The notes: generated from the sequence alone by a model not told the origin. Counted from the stretch's first letter, positions 23,795-33,191 are shown. The stretch is 64,000 bases of DNA from Longimicrobiales bacterium (GCA_028279425.1 JANQNV010000172.1:18579-82578); one strand, 5' to 3'. A program made the numbers and translations.

Positions 23795-26700
23795 ATGAAG
23801 AGACTTCTGTTCGGACTGTCGCGGCTGGCTATGGCCGCGGCCTTGCTCCTGCCCGCCGCTGCGGCGGCGCAGGATACCGGGGGTCGGATCATCGGCACGG
23901 TGACCGACGCCTCGGGCGAGCCGCTTTCTGCGGTTCAGATCTATATCGAGAACACCAGCATCGGTGGCCTGTCGCAGGAAAACGGGCGCTTCCTCCTCCT
24001 CAATGTGCCGGCCGGCAACTATACGGTCGTGGCACAGCGCATCGGCTATGCGACCGCGCAGGAGACCAACGTGGTCGTCACGGCGGGTCAAGACGCGACG
24101 CTCGAGATCCGGATGTCGGTCACGGCGCTGTCGATGAACGAAATCGTCGTCACGGGTGTGGTCGATCCGGTGGAGGGCATCAAGCTGCCCTTCACTGTGG
24201 GCAAGGTCAGCGCCGAAGACCTGCAGGTGGCGCCGGTGGTCAACCCGGTCACGGCGCTCGCCGGCAAGGTGGCGGGCGTGAACATCGTACAGGGAAGCGG
24301 TCAGCCTGGCGACGGGGCCGACGTGCTGCTCCGGACGCCGACCTCGATCTGGGAAGACTCCCATCCGATGTACGTCATTGATGGCGTCATCCTGTCGACT
24401 GGCAGCGATGTAGGGTCGACTGTCGACTTGAATGGTTTGGACATCGAATCGATCGAGGTGGTGAAGGGTGCTGCTGCGGCGTCGCTGTATGGATCGCGGG
24501 CCGCGAATGGTGTGATTCAGATCCGGACCAAGAGAGGATCGGAACTCGCCCAGGGTCAGACCCGCTTCACGGTGCGATCCGAGTTTGGGCAGAGTTCTCT
24601 GCCGACCCGGGTGGACCAGGCGATGGCTCACCAGTTCCTTCAGGCGCCCGATGGCACTTGGATCGACGAGACTGGGGCCGCCGTCGACCGGGCGAACCGA
24701 GTGGTCGGTCCGACCAACATGGTCGACCAGCCCTACCAGACGCAGCTCTTCGACAACCTGGGTTCGTTCTTCAACCCCGGGGGGTTCGCCTCGTTAGCGG
24801 CTACGATGTCGGCGAACTCGGCAAGCACGAACTTCTTCGTGTCAGGTGAGCAACGGACGACCGAAGGCGCTCTGGAAAACAATGACGGGTTCCAGCAGAC
24901 GAGCTTCCGCGTCAACGTTGACCATCGCCTTCGAGACAACCTGAGCGTATCCGCGAACGTCTTCCACTCCAGGAGTGTCCAGGACGAACTCTCAGGTGGG
25001 CCCTTCCGCCCGATTCTGTCGTACGAGCCAGACATCAATCTTGGGCTCCGCGACGCAAGCGGGAACTTCCTTCAGTTGCCCGATCCGACCCAGGTGACGG
25101 AGAATCCGATCTGGCGTCAGGGCTCGCGCGATAACGAGAACAAGCGGAATCGGACCTTGGCCTCGGCCGACGTGCGGTTCAATCCGTTCTCTTGGCTGCG
25201 TCTGTCGGGCAACTTCTCCTACGATCGATCCCAGGAAGACAACAAGGTCTACGTTCCGCGCGGCGTCATTACCTCGGTCATCAACGAGACGGAGTCGACG
25301 GGCCTCCTCGTTTACGAAAACGAAGACATCGAGGCTTTGAATGGCTCGCTCGACGCGCAGTTCATCTACAACTTCTCCGATCTTACCGCGCGGGCGACCC
25401 TGCGTGGGATCTTCGAGCGTGAGCGTGAACTCTACAACGAGGTAGAGGGGCGTGATTTCGCGGTCCTCGGCGTCGAAGATATCGACGCGGCGGGCTCGCT
25501 CTTTGGCACGTCTCAGTTGGAGGAAATTCGCTCCGACGGGTATTTGGCCGACCTGGCCCTCGACTACAAGGATCGCTACACCGGGTCATTCCTGGTCCGC
25601 CGCGACGGGTCATCGCTATTCGGTCCTGAGGCCCGGTGGAACACCTTCTTCCGGGCCGGCGGAGCTTGGCTCATGGGACGCGAGTCGTGGTTCCCCTTCG
25701 ACTTCCTGACCGAGTTCAAGCTTCGCTACGCGTACGGCACAGCGGGGAATCGACCGAACTTCTTCCGTCGTTACGAGACCTGGGATGTAAATGGGCTGAC
25801 GGGTGCCGTGGGCAAGGGCACGCTCGGAAACCGCAATCTACTGCCCGAGATTACGCACGAGCAGGACATGGGCTTCGACGCGATCATCAACGATCGCTTT
25901 CAGGTCAGGTTCTCGTACATCAACACGCGTACGGAGGACCTGATTATCGGTGTGCCGCTCTCGGCCGTGACGGGCTACAGCACTCAGTTCCAGAATACCG
26001 GTGCGCAGACCGGAAACACCTTCGAGCTCGAACTCGAAGCGGCGCTCATAGCGCGACCGGACATGAGTTGGTCGACCACGTTGGTAGCGGACAGGAGCCG
26101 ATCGACCATCACCGAATGGAATCGCTCCTGCTTCTTCGATGGTATCGAGAACCAGCAGAACTACTGCCAGGACGCAGGACTCGCCGAGATGTGGGGTGAG
26201 CGGTTCATTGCGTCCACGACCGATCTCCCGGAGGAACTCCAGGCCAATGCTGACCAGTTCCAAGTGAACGACGACGGATACCTGGTGTGGGTCGGTTCGG
26301 GAGCGTCTTGGCAGGACGGCCTTACCTCCGACGGCCAGCCGAACCTCTGGGGCACGTCTTCGCCCGATCTGACCTACGGCGGTTCAGCCCTTCGCTGGGG
26401 GATTCCGCTGGTCGAACTCGACGAAAACGGCCAGCCTCTCGTTCAGCTCCTGGACCAGAGTTTCCCCGACGTTCAGTTGGGATGGGTCAACAATTTCCGA
26501 TGGAAGGGGCTCTCGGTGTTTTCGCAGCTCCAGGCCAACGTGGGTGGGGCGATCCTCAACCAGACGCGTCAGCGCGGGTACCAGGACGTTCGCCACGGTG
26601 ATCTCGACCAGACGGGCAAGGCCCTCCAGAACCGCAAGACGATCGAGTACTACCAGGCTCTGTACAATTTCAACAACGTAAGCAGCCATTTCATCGAAGA

Positions 26701-26947
26701 TGGTGGCTTCATTCGACTCCGTGAGCTCGCGGTCAACTACACCTTGAGCCCCGATCAGATTTCTAGGTTCAAGCTCGACCAGCTGGGTGCGTCGGGGATC
26801 ACTATCGGGCTGACCGGCCGCAACTTGTTCACGATCACCGACTACACGGGCTACGATCCCGAGGTCGGGAACGTGCTGGAGCGAGTGGACGACTTCGCCT
26901 ATCCGAACATGCGGACCATCACGGGTCAGCTCTCCATCGTCTTCTGA
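23795..26947 (+). CDS. SusC/RagA-family TonB-dependent outer-membrane transporter
   Basis: The 1050-residue protein has a signal peptide (LAMAAALLLPAAAAAQ) and a carboxypeptidase-regulatory-like domain at about 30-110 (GRIIGTVTDASGEPLSAVQI through ENGRFLLLNVPAG). A TonB-box-like IVVTG follows, then a plug with MYVIDGVIL and IESIEVVKGAAAASLYGSRA, and a long C-terminal barrel ending in the aromatic SIVF. SusC proteins form the channel of an outer-membrane uptake pair whose lid is SusD, here encoded 11 bases downstream. The ligand (glycan, peptide or other) is unknown. Base composition is visibly less GC-rich than in neighbouring housekeeping genes. Confidence 0.95.
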   Translation: MKRLLFGLSRLAMAAALLLPAAAAAQDTGGRIIGTVTDASGEPLSAVQIYIENTSIGGLSQENGRFLLLNVPAGNYTVVAQRIGYATAQETNVVVTAGQDATLEIRMSVTALSMNEIVVTGVVDPVEGIKLPFTVGKVSAEDLQVAPVVNPVTALAGKVAGVNIVQGSGQPGDGADVLLRTPTSIWEDSHPMYVIDGVILSTGSDVGSTVDLNGLDIESIEVVKGAAAASLYGSRAANGVIQIRTKRGSELAQGQTRFTVRSEFGQSSLPTRVDQAMAHQFLQAPDGTWIDETGAAVDRANRVVGPTNMVDQPYQTQLFDNLGSFFNPGGFASLAATMSANSASTNFFVSGEQRTTEGALENNDGFQQTSFRVNVDHRLRDNLSVSANVFHSRSVQDELSGGPFRPILSYEPDINLGLRDASGNFLQLPDPTQVTENPIWRQGSRDNENKRNRTLASADVRFNPFSWLRLSGNFSYDRSQEDNKVYVPRGVITSVINETESTGLLVYENEDIEALNGSLDAQFIYNFSDLTARATLRGIFERERELYNEVEGRDFAVLGVEDIDAAGSLFGTSQLEEIRSDGYLADLALDYKDRYTGSFLVRRDGSSLFGPEARWNTFFRAGGAWLMGRESWFPFDFLTEFKLRYAYGTAGNRPNFFRRYETWDVNGLTGAVGKGTLGNRNLLPEITHEQDMGFDAIINDRFQVRFSYINTRTEDLIIGVPLSAVTGYSTQFQNTGAQTGNTFELELEAALIARPDMSWSTTLVADRSRSTITEWNRSCFFDGIENQQNYCQDAGLAEMWGERFIASTTDLPEELQANADQFQVNDDGYLVWVGSGASWQDGLTSDGQPNLWGTSSPDLTYGGSALRWGIPLVELDENGQPLVQLLDQSFPDVQLGWVNNFRWKGLSVFSQLQANVGGAILNQTRQRGYQDVRHGDLDQTGKALQNRKTIEYYQALYNFNNVSSHFIEDGGFIRLRELAVNYTLSPDQISRFKLDQLGASGITIGLTGRNLFTITDYTGYDPEVGNVLERVDDFAYPNMRTITGQLSIVF

Positions 26948-26958
26948 GGATAGATCAT

Positions 26959-28521
26959 ATGAAGAAGCCTAGAATGGCCCTGTTTGGGGCTGTCATCCTT
27001 GCCGGGCTGGCGGGATGCCAGGACCTCGACGTGGTCAACACAAACGATCCAGACGCCGCCCGTGCGCTGTCGAACCCTAGTGATCTGGAATCGCTCGTCA
27101 TCGGCGCCTGGAATCCGTACTGGAGTCGGACGCACACCTCCGGCTCGTCGGTCAACGCCATGCCGGTCGTGGCCGACGAGATGACGGCGACATACGCCAA
27201 CAATGCTGCACTCGACTTGTCTTCGGAGCCCCGCATTGCGCTGAACAACAATCCTACCGCCACTGCCTCTGGGATTCCGCGGTTTCAATGGGATGACTGG
27301 TACGAGGCGCTGTCGAACGCCAACGATGGTCTCGTCGCTCTCAATGAGGGGCTGATCATTGATGACGATGGTGTGGCCGGGACTCGCACACATGCGACTC
27401 GCGTCTGGGCAAAGCACATGCAGGGAGTCGCGTTGGGCTACATCAGCCTCATCTTCGACCAGGGCTACATCGTTCTCGAGGACACCGATCTGGGTGCGCT
27501 TGAGCTAAGGCCCTACACAGAGATCCGCGAAACCGCGATTGCTTCTCTCGAAGAGGCCATCCAGCTGGCTAACTCGCAGGGTGATTTCACCTTGGGGGGC
27601 GACGTCCTCAATGGCGTGCCTGTCACTCGCGATCTGATCGTGCGGCTGTCGAACGCCTACATCGCTCGATTCATGGTGCTGGGTGCGCGCACACCCGCCG
27701 AACGCGACGCGGTGGATTGGAACCGGGTCATGCAGGCTGCCGACAACGGGATCGTCGAGGACCATGTGACGATCCAGGAGGATGAGGTGCGCCAGAGTAA
27801 CCTCTACCTCAGGGCGACCAACGATGGTTCGTTTCAGCAACGGGCCGACTACAAACACATCGGGTGGTCCGACGTGTCGGGCAATTTCCAGAACTGGCTC
27901 AATACTGCCATCCCCGACCGGGAGAAGTTCCTCATCAGCACGCCGGACCGCCGCATTACGGGCGAGACCCCCGAGTCGGATGGGAAGTACTTCGAGTACC
28001 TTGAGGAGGAGCGCTTCCGCCCCGAGCGCGGCACGTATCACTTCTCGTACTATCAGTGGGACATCGGCCAGACGCCGGACGTTGAGGGGCCGGCGTGGGA
28101 GAACGGCCCAGCCGTGCTGTACCACCTCGAAGAGCAGCAGCTGTATCGCGCTGAGGCGATGCTCCGCACCGGGAACGCGGGGGGCGCGGCGGCGATCATC
28201 AATGAAACTCGCGTGGCCAACGGCGAGCTTCCGCCGGTCACCGCCGCGGGTGTGCCTGATGCGCCAGATTGTGTGCCCAGGCGCGCGGACGGTTCATGTG
28301 GCGATTTGGCGTGGGCGCTGTACTACGAGCGCATGATCGAACTCACCGGTACCGACGCATTGCGCGCGTGGATGGACAAGCGCGGATTCGGCCAATTGAC
28401 GGCCGGTACCTTTTACCACATGCCGATCCCTGGGCGGGAGCTGGCCAACACCAACCTCCCGATCTACACCTTCGGGGGTGTGGCTGGCGAAGGAGCGGCG
28501 GCCGGCGGGGAAGCCGGCTAG
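26959..28521 (+). CDS. SusD/RagB-family surface lipoprotein
   Basis: The 520-residue protein has the lipobox LAGC with Cys20, then the SusD-type start DLDVVNTNDPDAARALSNPS and SusD signatures such as DDWYEALSNANDGLVALN, YISLIFDQGY and the C-terminal LYYERMIELTGTDALRAWMDKRG. SusD proteins sit as a hinged lid on SusC and capture nutrients at the cell surface. It directly follows the susC-like gene with an 11-base gap and the same lowered GC, so the two form one operon. A strong intrinsic terminator comes about 40 bases after the stop. Confidence 0.93.
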   Translation: MKKPRMALFGAVILAGLAGCQDLDVVNTNDPDAARALSNPSDLESLVIGAWNPYWSRTHTSGSSVNAMPVVADEMTATYANNAALDLSSEPRIALNNNPTATASGIPRFQWDDWYEALSNANDGLVALNEGLIIDDDGVAGTRTHATRVWAKHMQGVALGYISLIFDQGYIVLEDTDLGALELRPYTEIRETAIASLEEAIQLANSQGDFTLGGDVLNGVPVTRDLIVRLSNAYIARFMVLGARTPAERDAVDWNRVMQAADNGIVEDHVTIQEDEVRQSNLYLRATNDGSFQQRADYKHIGWSDVSGNFQNWLNTAIPDREKFLISTPDRRITGETPESDGKYFEYLEEERFRPERGTYHFSYYQWDIGQTPDVEGPAWENGPAVLYHLEEQQLYRAEAMLRTGNAGGAAAIINETRVANGELPPVTAAGVPDAPDCVPRRADGSCGDLAWALYYERMIELTGTDALRAWMDKRGFGQLTAGTFYHMPIPGRELANTNLPIYTFGGVAGEGAAAGGEAG

Positions 28522-28561
28522 GCTCCCGACCGTTCGCGTGAAGCTCGTTGTTTCGTGGCGT

Positions 28562-28598
28562 GCCCCGGGGGAACCGCCCCCGGGGCCGCATCTTCTTT
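28562..28598 (+). terminator. Intrinsic terminator of the SusC/SusD operon
   Basis: A perfect ten-base-pair GC stem (GCCCCGGGGG with its complement) with a five-base loop AACCG is followed by a pyrimidine stretch containing TCTTCTTTC. This is the clearest intrinsic terminator in the window. Confidence 0.8.
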
Positions 28599-28614
28599 CG
28601 GAGGTAGTGTGAAC

Positions 28615-29112
28615 ATGATTCGCGGTGTACGCGGACTGCTGATGATCGGCTTGGCGGTGAGTGCTGTGGGCTGCGCTGCCGGCGGTGCGGGCGGGGGAGG
28701 TGGTCCGTCGGGCTACTCGCAGAATTTGGGCTCGTTCGAACCGGACCAGATCATCTCGGAGAGTCTCGACTACATTCAGCGCCTGAGCTACGACGTCGAA
28801 GTCAACAATGGCGTGCCCGCGATCCTGATTCAGACCTTCTGGCGCAACCTTCGCCCCACCGACTTGGAGCGTGAGGCAGGGGTCACGGAGGTGCGGAATC
28901 GGATCCGAGTCCTCGGCCGTCAGAGAATGGGGACGGCGACCTCGACCAACGCGACCGAGTTCTACGTGGCTACGTTCCAAATCGAGCGTCAGGTACGCAT
29001 GGGCAACGGCGAAGCTTGGCAGGAGCGTCCAGCGGCCCCCGACTTCCTGGAATGGGCACGTACCTCGGCCCGAGAACTCCAGCTCCAGCTGGAGTCGGGG
29101 CGGCGGGACTAG
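28615..29112 (+). CDS. Uncharacterised lipoprotein
   Basis: The 165-residue protein has a lipoprotein signal ending AVGC (Cys20), a glycine-rich linker, and a single small domain (SFEPDQIISESLDYIQRLSY to the end). I do not recognise the family. GGAGGT lies about ten bases before the ATG and directly after the SusD terminator, so a new transcript or read-through must supply it. Two genes for exported proteins follow closely (3 and 88 bases), suggesting a second short operon accessory to the SusC/SusD system. Confidence 0.75.
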   Translation: MIRGVRGLLMIGLAVSAVGCAAGGAGGGGGPSGYSQNLGSFEPDQIISESLDYIQRLSYDVEVNNGVPAILIQTFWRNLRPTDLEREAGVTEVRNRIRVLGRQRMGTATSTNATEFYVATFQIERQVRMGNGEAWQERPAAPDFLEWARTSARELQLQLESGRRD

Positions 29113-29114
29113 GA

Positions 29115-29867
29115 ATGAACCGCCTACTCGCGGGGATGCTACTTGCCGTCGTGCCCTCGACCGGCTGTTTCGACGACGAAATTACACCGCCGGGCCCGGA
29201 CGACGATGTTCGGATAACCTATGTGGGGGAGGCCGTCACCGACTCTGTCGAGGGGGCCGTCGACGCTGTCCGGTTCTTCGTGTCGGAGGCGGGTTCGGAG
29301 GATCGCCCGCTTCCCAACCTCACCGCCTTCTTCATTCCCGAGGGAGAGTCCTGTGGGAGCGTGTCGCCGGAGTCAGTTCGCACGAACGAAGAGGGCATTG
29401 CCGAAACGCAGTGGCGGCTTGGGGACCTGGCTGGGCCGTGTACGCTGCGTACGCGGGTCGTCAACTCGGCTGGCCTGTTGCTCGAGTTTCTCGATGTCAC
29501 TGCCGAGGTGCTCCATGGGCAGGCCGTTCTGTTGGGCTGGATCAACGAAGGTGAGAGCGTGACAGCCAATGGAACCCTGAGTCCGACTGGGAGTGAGGCC
29601 GTAGCATTCGATCGCTTGTCGAATGAGGTGCCCTGGCGGTTCCGCGTCATTTCCGGGCCCGTGCAGACGGTTGGGACAGAGTTCGATTCGCAGGGTGCGC
29701 GCACCCTGGTTGCCTCTGGCGTGGTCGGCGCCGGCCGAATCGCGGTCGAGAGTCGCTGGGGCGATGCGGTGGTGCTTGACCTCTGCGTAACCGCGGGGAC
29801 GCCGGCCGCGGATATTCGACTAGACCTGACGCCCCCGGGCGGAACACCGCCAGCATGCGACGCGTGA
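29115..29867 (+). CDS. Uncharacterised exported protein, probable lipoprotein
   Basis: The 250-residue protein starts MNRLLAGMLLAVVPSTGC with a weak lipobox (STGC, Cys18). It consists of beta-strand-rich sequence, probably two or three Ig-like domains: PNLTAFFIPEGESCGSVSPE and EEGIAETQWRLGDLAGPCTL resemble bacterial Ig-like (Big1-type) strands, with cysteines that could pair. It begins three bases after the preceding lipoprotein stop, so the two are surely cotranscribed. A surface adhesin or ligand-binding role is a guess; no specific family was recognised. Confidence 0.72.
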   Translation: MNRLLAGMLLAVVPSTGCFDDEITPPGPDDDVRITYVGEAVTDSVEGAVDAVRFFVSEAGSEDRPLPNLTAFFIPEGESCGSVSPESVRTNEEGIAETQWRLGDLAGPCTLRTRVVNSAGLLLEFLDVTAEVLHGQAVLLGWINEGESVTANGTLSPTGSEAVAFDRLSNEVPWRFRVISGPVQTVGTEFDSQGARTLVASGVVGAGRIAVESRWGDAVVLDLCVTAGTPAADIRLDLTPPGGTPPACDA

Positions 29868-29955
29868 CACAGAGATAGGAACGAAGCGGGGCCAGCAGCC
29901 TGGCCAGCACCCTCACCGGGCGAACTGCGCGATTCGGGGGAAGGAGGAACGTGAG

Positions 29956-30750
29956 GTGAGACGGGTCGACGGGGCCGTGGGGTTCCCTGCCACGTGGGCC
30001 ATGCTTGCGCTGGTGTGTCTCGCCGCGCCCGCCTGGGGCCAGGCCGTTATGGGTACCGTGGTTGACGTCGACGGCCAGCCGATTTCCGATGTGCTCGTCA
30101 CGCTCGCCCACGTCGTCGACCAGGAGTTCCCGGAAGAGAGGCTTCAGCGGACGATCACCTCCGCCTCGGGCCGTTTCGGCTTCAACGTCGAGGCGGACGG
30201 CAACTACGTCCTCAAGGCCGAGCGATTGGGTCTGGCGACCTATACGTCCGACCTGATTCGCCTGCGCCGCGGGGAGCCGGTCGATCTCGAACTCCTACTC
30301 GAGGTCGAACCTCTCGACCTTGAGCCGCTCGTGGTTACGAGCGCCGTGCGCCCCTGGTGGCAGTTGCTCCAGCCCCCTGGCCTATGGCCGTTCTTCGAGC
30401 GGATGGAGGTGTACGGTAGGGAGGGCCGGGGTCGCTTCTTCACGCCGCGCCAAGTCGAGATGTGGAGGGGGCTTCCCGCCCGGAGTGCGCTGATGGCCGC
30501 GATTCCAGGCCTGAGCCCGATGCGTCGCTCGACGATCGGATCGGCGAGGTGCGAACCCCTCGTGTTCATCGACGGTGCCTACTTCGGACCGGGCGCGTTC
30601 GAAAACCTCGATCGCCTGATCGACGCGCACAGCCTTACCGCGGTCGAGGTGTATCGAGGCGTGAGCCAGACCCCTGTAGAGTTGCAGGTGATCCGCCCCC
30701 GCGATGACATCCGCTGCCTGACCCTCAGCCTCTGGACCCGCCGGCGCTGA
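29956..30750 (+). CDS. Exported carboxypeptidase-regulatory-like protein with plug-like C-terminus, no barrel
   Basis: The 264-residue protein has a signal peptide (MLALVCLAAPAWG), then a CarboxypepD-regulatory-like domain at about 30-118 (MGTVVDVDGQPISDVLVTLA). A TonB-box-like PLVVTS follows, then a region resembling a TonB-receptor plug: EPLVFIDGAYFGPGAFENLD and AHSLTAVEVYRGVSQTPVEL compare with the IDG...VEVYRG pattern of SusC plugs. It stops where the barrel would begin. GTG at 29956 is preceded by AAGGAGG at eight bases. Its stop overlaps the ATG of a damaged tandem copy. The function of free plug-like proteins is not known to me. Confidence 0.75.
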   Translation: MRRVDGAVGFPATWAMLALVCLAAPAWGQAVMGTVVDVDGQPISDVLVTLAHVVDQEFPEERLQRTITSASGRFGFNVEADGNYVLKAERLGLATYTSDLIRLRRGEPVDLELLLEVEPLDLEPLVVTSAVRPWWQLLQPPGLWPFFERMEVYGREGRGRFFTPRQVEMWRGLPARSALMAAIPGLSPMRRSTIGSARCEPLVFIDGAYFGPGAFENLDRLIDAHSLTAVEVYRGVSQTPVELQVIRPRDDIRCLTLSLWTRRR

Positions 30751-31585
30751 TGTGGGTCCGGGTCAAGTCTGTTGCCTTGGTCGTGGGGGTCTTCCTGGTG
30801 GGGTATGCGGTGCCCGCCACGCCTGCGCAGGGACAGCTTCTCATCGGTACTGTGATCGACGTCTAGGGTGAGCCGATCTCCGGTGTGCTCGTCACCCTCG
30901 CGCAGCTCGTCGACGGCGAATTCCCCGAAGACAGCTTGAAGCGCACCGTCACCCCGGCCTCGGGGTGGTTCGGCTTCGACGTTGGGCACACGGGTGACTA
31001 CGTGGTCCAGGCGCAGCGGTTGGGACTGGCAACCTTCACCTCCGACCCGATACGGTTGACCCGGGGAGAGCCGGTGGACCTGGCGCTGACCCTCGAAGTC
31101 GAGCCCCTTGAGCTGGAGCCTCTGGTGGTGACGAGTTCCGCCCACCCCTGGTGGGAGCTGTTGCAGCCTCCTGGTCTATGGTCTTCGAACGCAGGGAGTG
31201 GTACCGCAAGGAAGGGCGTGGTCGCTTCTTCACTCCTCGCGAGGTCGAGATGTGGAGGGGGCTCCCTGTAGCCTCCGCTCTCGCCGCGAGCGTCCCTTAC
31301 CTTAGAGCGGTCCCGGATACTCTCACGGGAGAGCTGCACCTGAAGGGTCCGCGGGGCTGCCGCCCCAGCGTGTACATCAACGGCGCCCTCGCCAGAACCA
31401 GTTTGGTTCGGCGGAGGGGGCGCGACACCCTCGACATACCGCTGGGCCGCCTCATCGATTCTCACAGCTTGGGGGCCGTCGAGTCGTACCGGGGGCCGAG
31501 CCAGCTTCCGGGCGAGCTCATGTCGCTGTCGCGTGGCGTAGACCGGACATGCTCGGCGGTGGGCCTCTGGACCCGTCGGCGCTCA
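30750..31585 (+). pseudogene. Broken tandem copy of the carboxypeptidase-regulatory/plug-like gene
   Basis: The reading frame starts at ATG 30750 and follows the upstream gene closely, but carries three lesions. A TAG at 30864-30866 (codon 39) falls where the intact copy has an Asp codon. Four bases (CCGT in the intact copy) are missing after 31181, shifting the frame. The terminal TGA equivalent at 31583-31585 is TCA. Conceptual segments after the stop include PASGWFGFDV, PLVVTSSAHPWWELLQPPGL and, in the shifted frame, GRGRFFTPREVEMWRGLP and AVESYRGPSQLPGEL, each with a counterpart in the intact neighbour. Residual similarity indicates duplication followed by decay. Short products from internal starts are possible but unlikely to be functional. 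Confidence 0.8.
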
Positions 31586-31601
31586 CGCCCCACCGTGGGG
31601 C

Positions 31602-33191
31602 ATGACGATCCCCGCCTTCTCCAGATCCCGTCTGCGCCGCCTCGGCGCCCTGGTCCCGGTAGCCCTGGCGGCCGCCGCCGTCTCGACCGCCTGCTCGGCC
31701 CCGCCCGTGCCCTTCGACGTGCGTGAGACGTCGATCGCGCGGCTGCACGCCGCGCTTCGGGCGGGGGAGGTGACTTGTCGCCAAGCCGTCCAGGACCACC
31801 TCGACCGCATCGGCGCCTACGACGAGGCCACGGTGAACGCCATCACCGTGCTGAACCCGCGCGCTCTCGAGCGCGCCGACTCGCTCGACGCGGCGATGGG
31901 GCTGGGCGAGGCGATGGGCGCCCTGCACTGCGTGCCCATGCTGGTGAAGGACAACTTCGACACGCACGACATGGTGACCACCGGCGGTTCGATCGCCCTA
32001 TCCGCCAGCGTGCCGCCCGACGACGCCTTCATGGTGCGGCGCATCCGCGAGGCCGGGGCCGTCGTGGTGGCCAAGACCAACATGGCCGAGTGGGCCTTCA
32101 GCCCCCGCGAGAGTGTGAGCTCGTCGTTCGATACCACCCGCAACGCCTACGCCCTCGACCGCGTGCCGGCCGGGTCGAGTGGCGGCACCGCGTCGGGGGT
32201 GGCGGCGAGTTTCGGGGTGATCGGGCTGGGGAGCGATACCGGCAACTCGATCCGGGGCCCGTCTTCACACCTTGCGCTGGTCGGCATTCGCTCGACGCTG
32301 GGCCTCACAAGTCGCGATGGTGTGATCCCACTGGCCTTCGACCGCGACATCGCGGGCCCGATGGGGCGTTCGGTCGACGATGTGGCTCGGGTGTTCGAGG
32401 TGGTGGCGGGCTATGATCCGGCCGATCCCTACACCGAGCTCGGGCGAGGGCGGGGGGATGCGGACTACCTGGGTGCCCTGGACGTCGATGGACTGCGGGG
32501 GGCCCGGCTCGGCGTGTTGCGTTCGCTCGTCGACGATCCGGAGGCCGACACGGCGGTGATCCGACTCTTCGACGACGCCATCGAGGACCTCGAGCGGGCC
32601 GGGGCCGAGGTCGTCGATATCGACTTCGACGTATTCGAGCAGCTCGAGCGGCCGGGCCTCTTCTGCCGTCGCTTTCGCTACGACATGGCGCGCTACCTCG
32701 AGACTCTGGGCGATGCCGCGCCGATTCGCGACGTCATGGAGGTGCTCGAGACGGGGGAGTACCATCCTTCGGTCGAAGGCGGACTGCGCTCGTTCGGTCG
32801 GGGGTCGGCCGACGTACACCCCGCCGATTCGGATCCCCCCTGCCCGGACTTCGCCGACAACCCCTCACGTCAGGCCTACCTGGCCGATCTCGTCGCCGCG
32901 ATGGACGACGCCGAGGTCGACGCCCTGATCTACCCCTCCTGGCTGTCGATCCCCGCCCACATCGATCGGGCGAGCGAGGAGTATCGCGGCGACAACAGTC
33001 AGCGGGTCGCCCCGGCCACGGGCACGCCGGCCATCTCCGTACCCATGGGCTTCAGCTACGGCGCGTATCCGGCGGGGCTGCAGATCCTCGGGCGCCCCTA
33101 CGACGAGGCGGTCCTGTTTCGACTGGCGTACGCCTACGAGCAGGCCACCGACCACCGGCGCCCGCCGGCGGGGTTCGATACGCTGCGCTGA
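31602..33191 (+). CDS. Exported amidase-signature-family hydrolase
   Basis: The 529-residue protein has a lipoprotein-type signal (VALAAAAVSTAC, Cys31) and the amidase Ser-cisSer-Lys triad: Lys116 in PMLVKDNFDT, the GSSGGT loop at 191-196, and the nucleophile Ser216 in SDTGNSIRGPSS. It should hydrolyse amide bonds; the substrate is open. Amidases of this type are usually cytoplasmic (GatA-like), so the export signal is notable and suggests action on extracellular or periplasmic amides. The ATG at 31602 follows a GTGGGG just upstream. It begins directly after the pseudogene, and the lost stop of the pseudogene lets its frame read into this gene. Confidence 0.9.
   Translation: MTIPAFSRSRLRRLGALVPVALAAAAVSTACSAPPVPFDVRETSIARLHAALRAGEVTCRQAVQDHLDRIGAYDEATVNAITVLNPRALERADSLDAAMGLGEAMGALHCVPMLVKDNFDTHDMVTTGGSIALSASVPPDDAFMVRRIREAGAVVVAKTNMAEWAFSPRESVSSSFDTTRNAYALDRVPAGSSGGTASGVAASFGVIGLGSDTGNSIRGPSSHLALVGIRSTLGLTSRDGVIPLAFDRDIAGPMGRSVDDVARVFEVVAGYDPADPYTELGRGRGDADYLGALDVDGLRGARLGVLRSLVDDPEADTAVIRLFDDAIEDLERAGAEVVDIDFDVFEQLERPGLFCRRFRYDMARYLETLGDAAPIRDVMEVLETGEYHPSVEGGLRSFGRGSADVHPADSDPPCPDFADNPSRQAYLADLVAAMDDAEVDALIYPSWLSIPAHIDRASEEYRGDNSQRVAPATGTPAISVPMGFSYGAYPAGLQILGRPYDEAVLFRLAYAYEQATDHRRPPAGFDTLR

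Noticed and set aside
30864..30866. Possible recoded TAG codon (pyrrolysine-like or read-through)
   Set aside because: The same gene also has a frameshift and a lost stop, and nothing else in the window suggests recoding. Pseudogene decay explains all three lesions.
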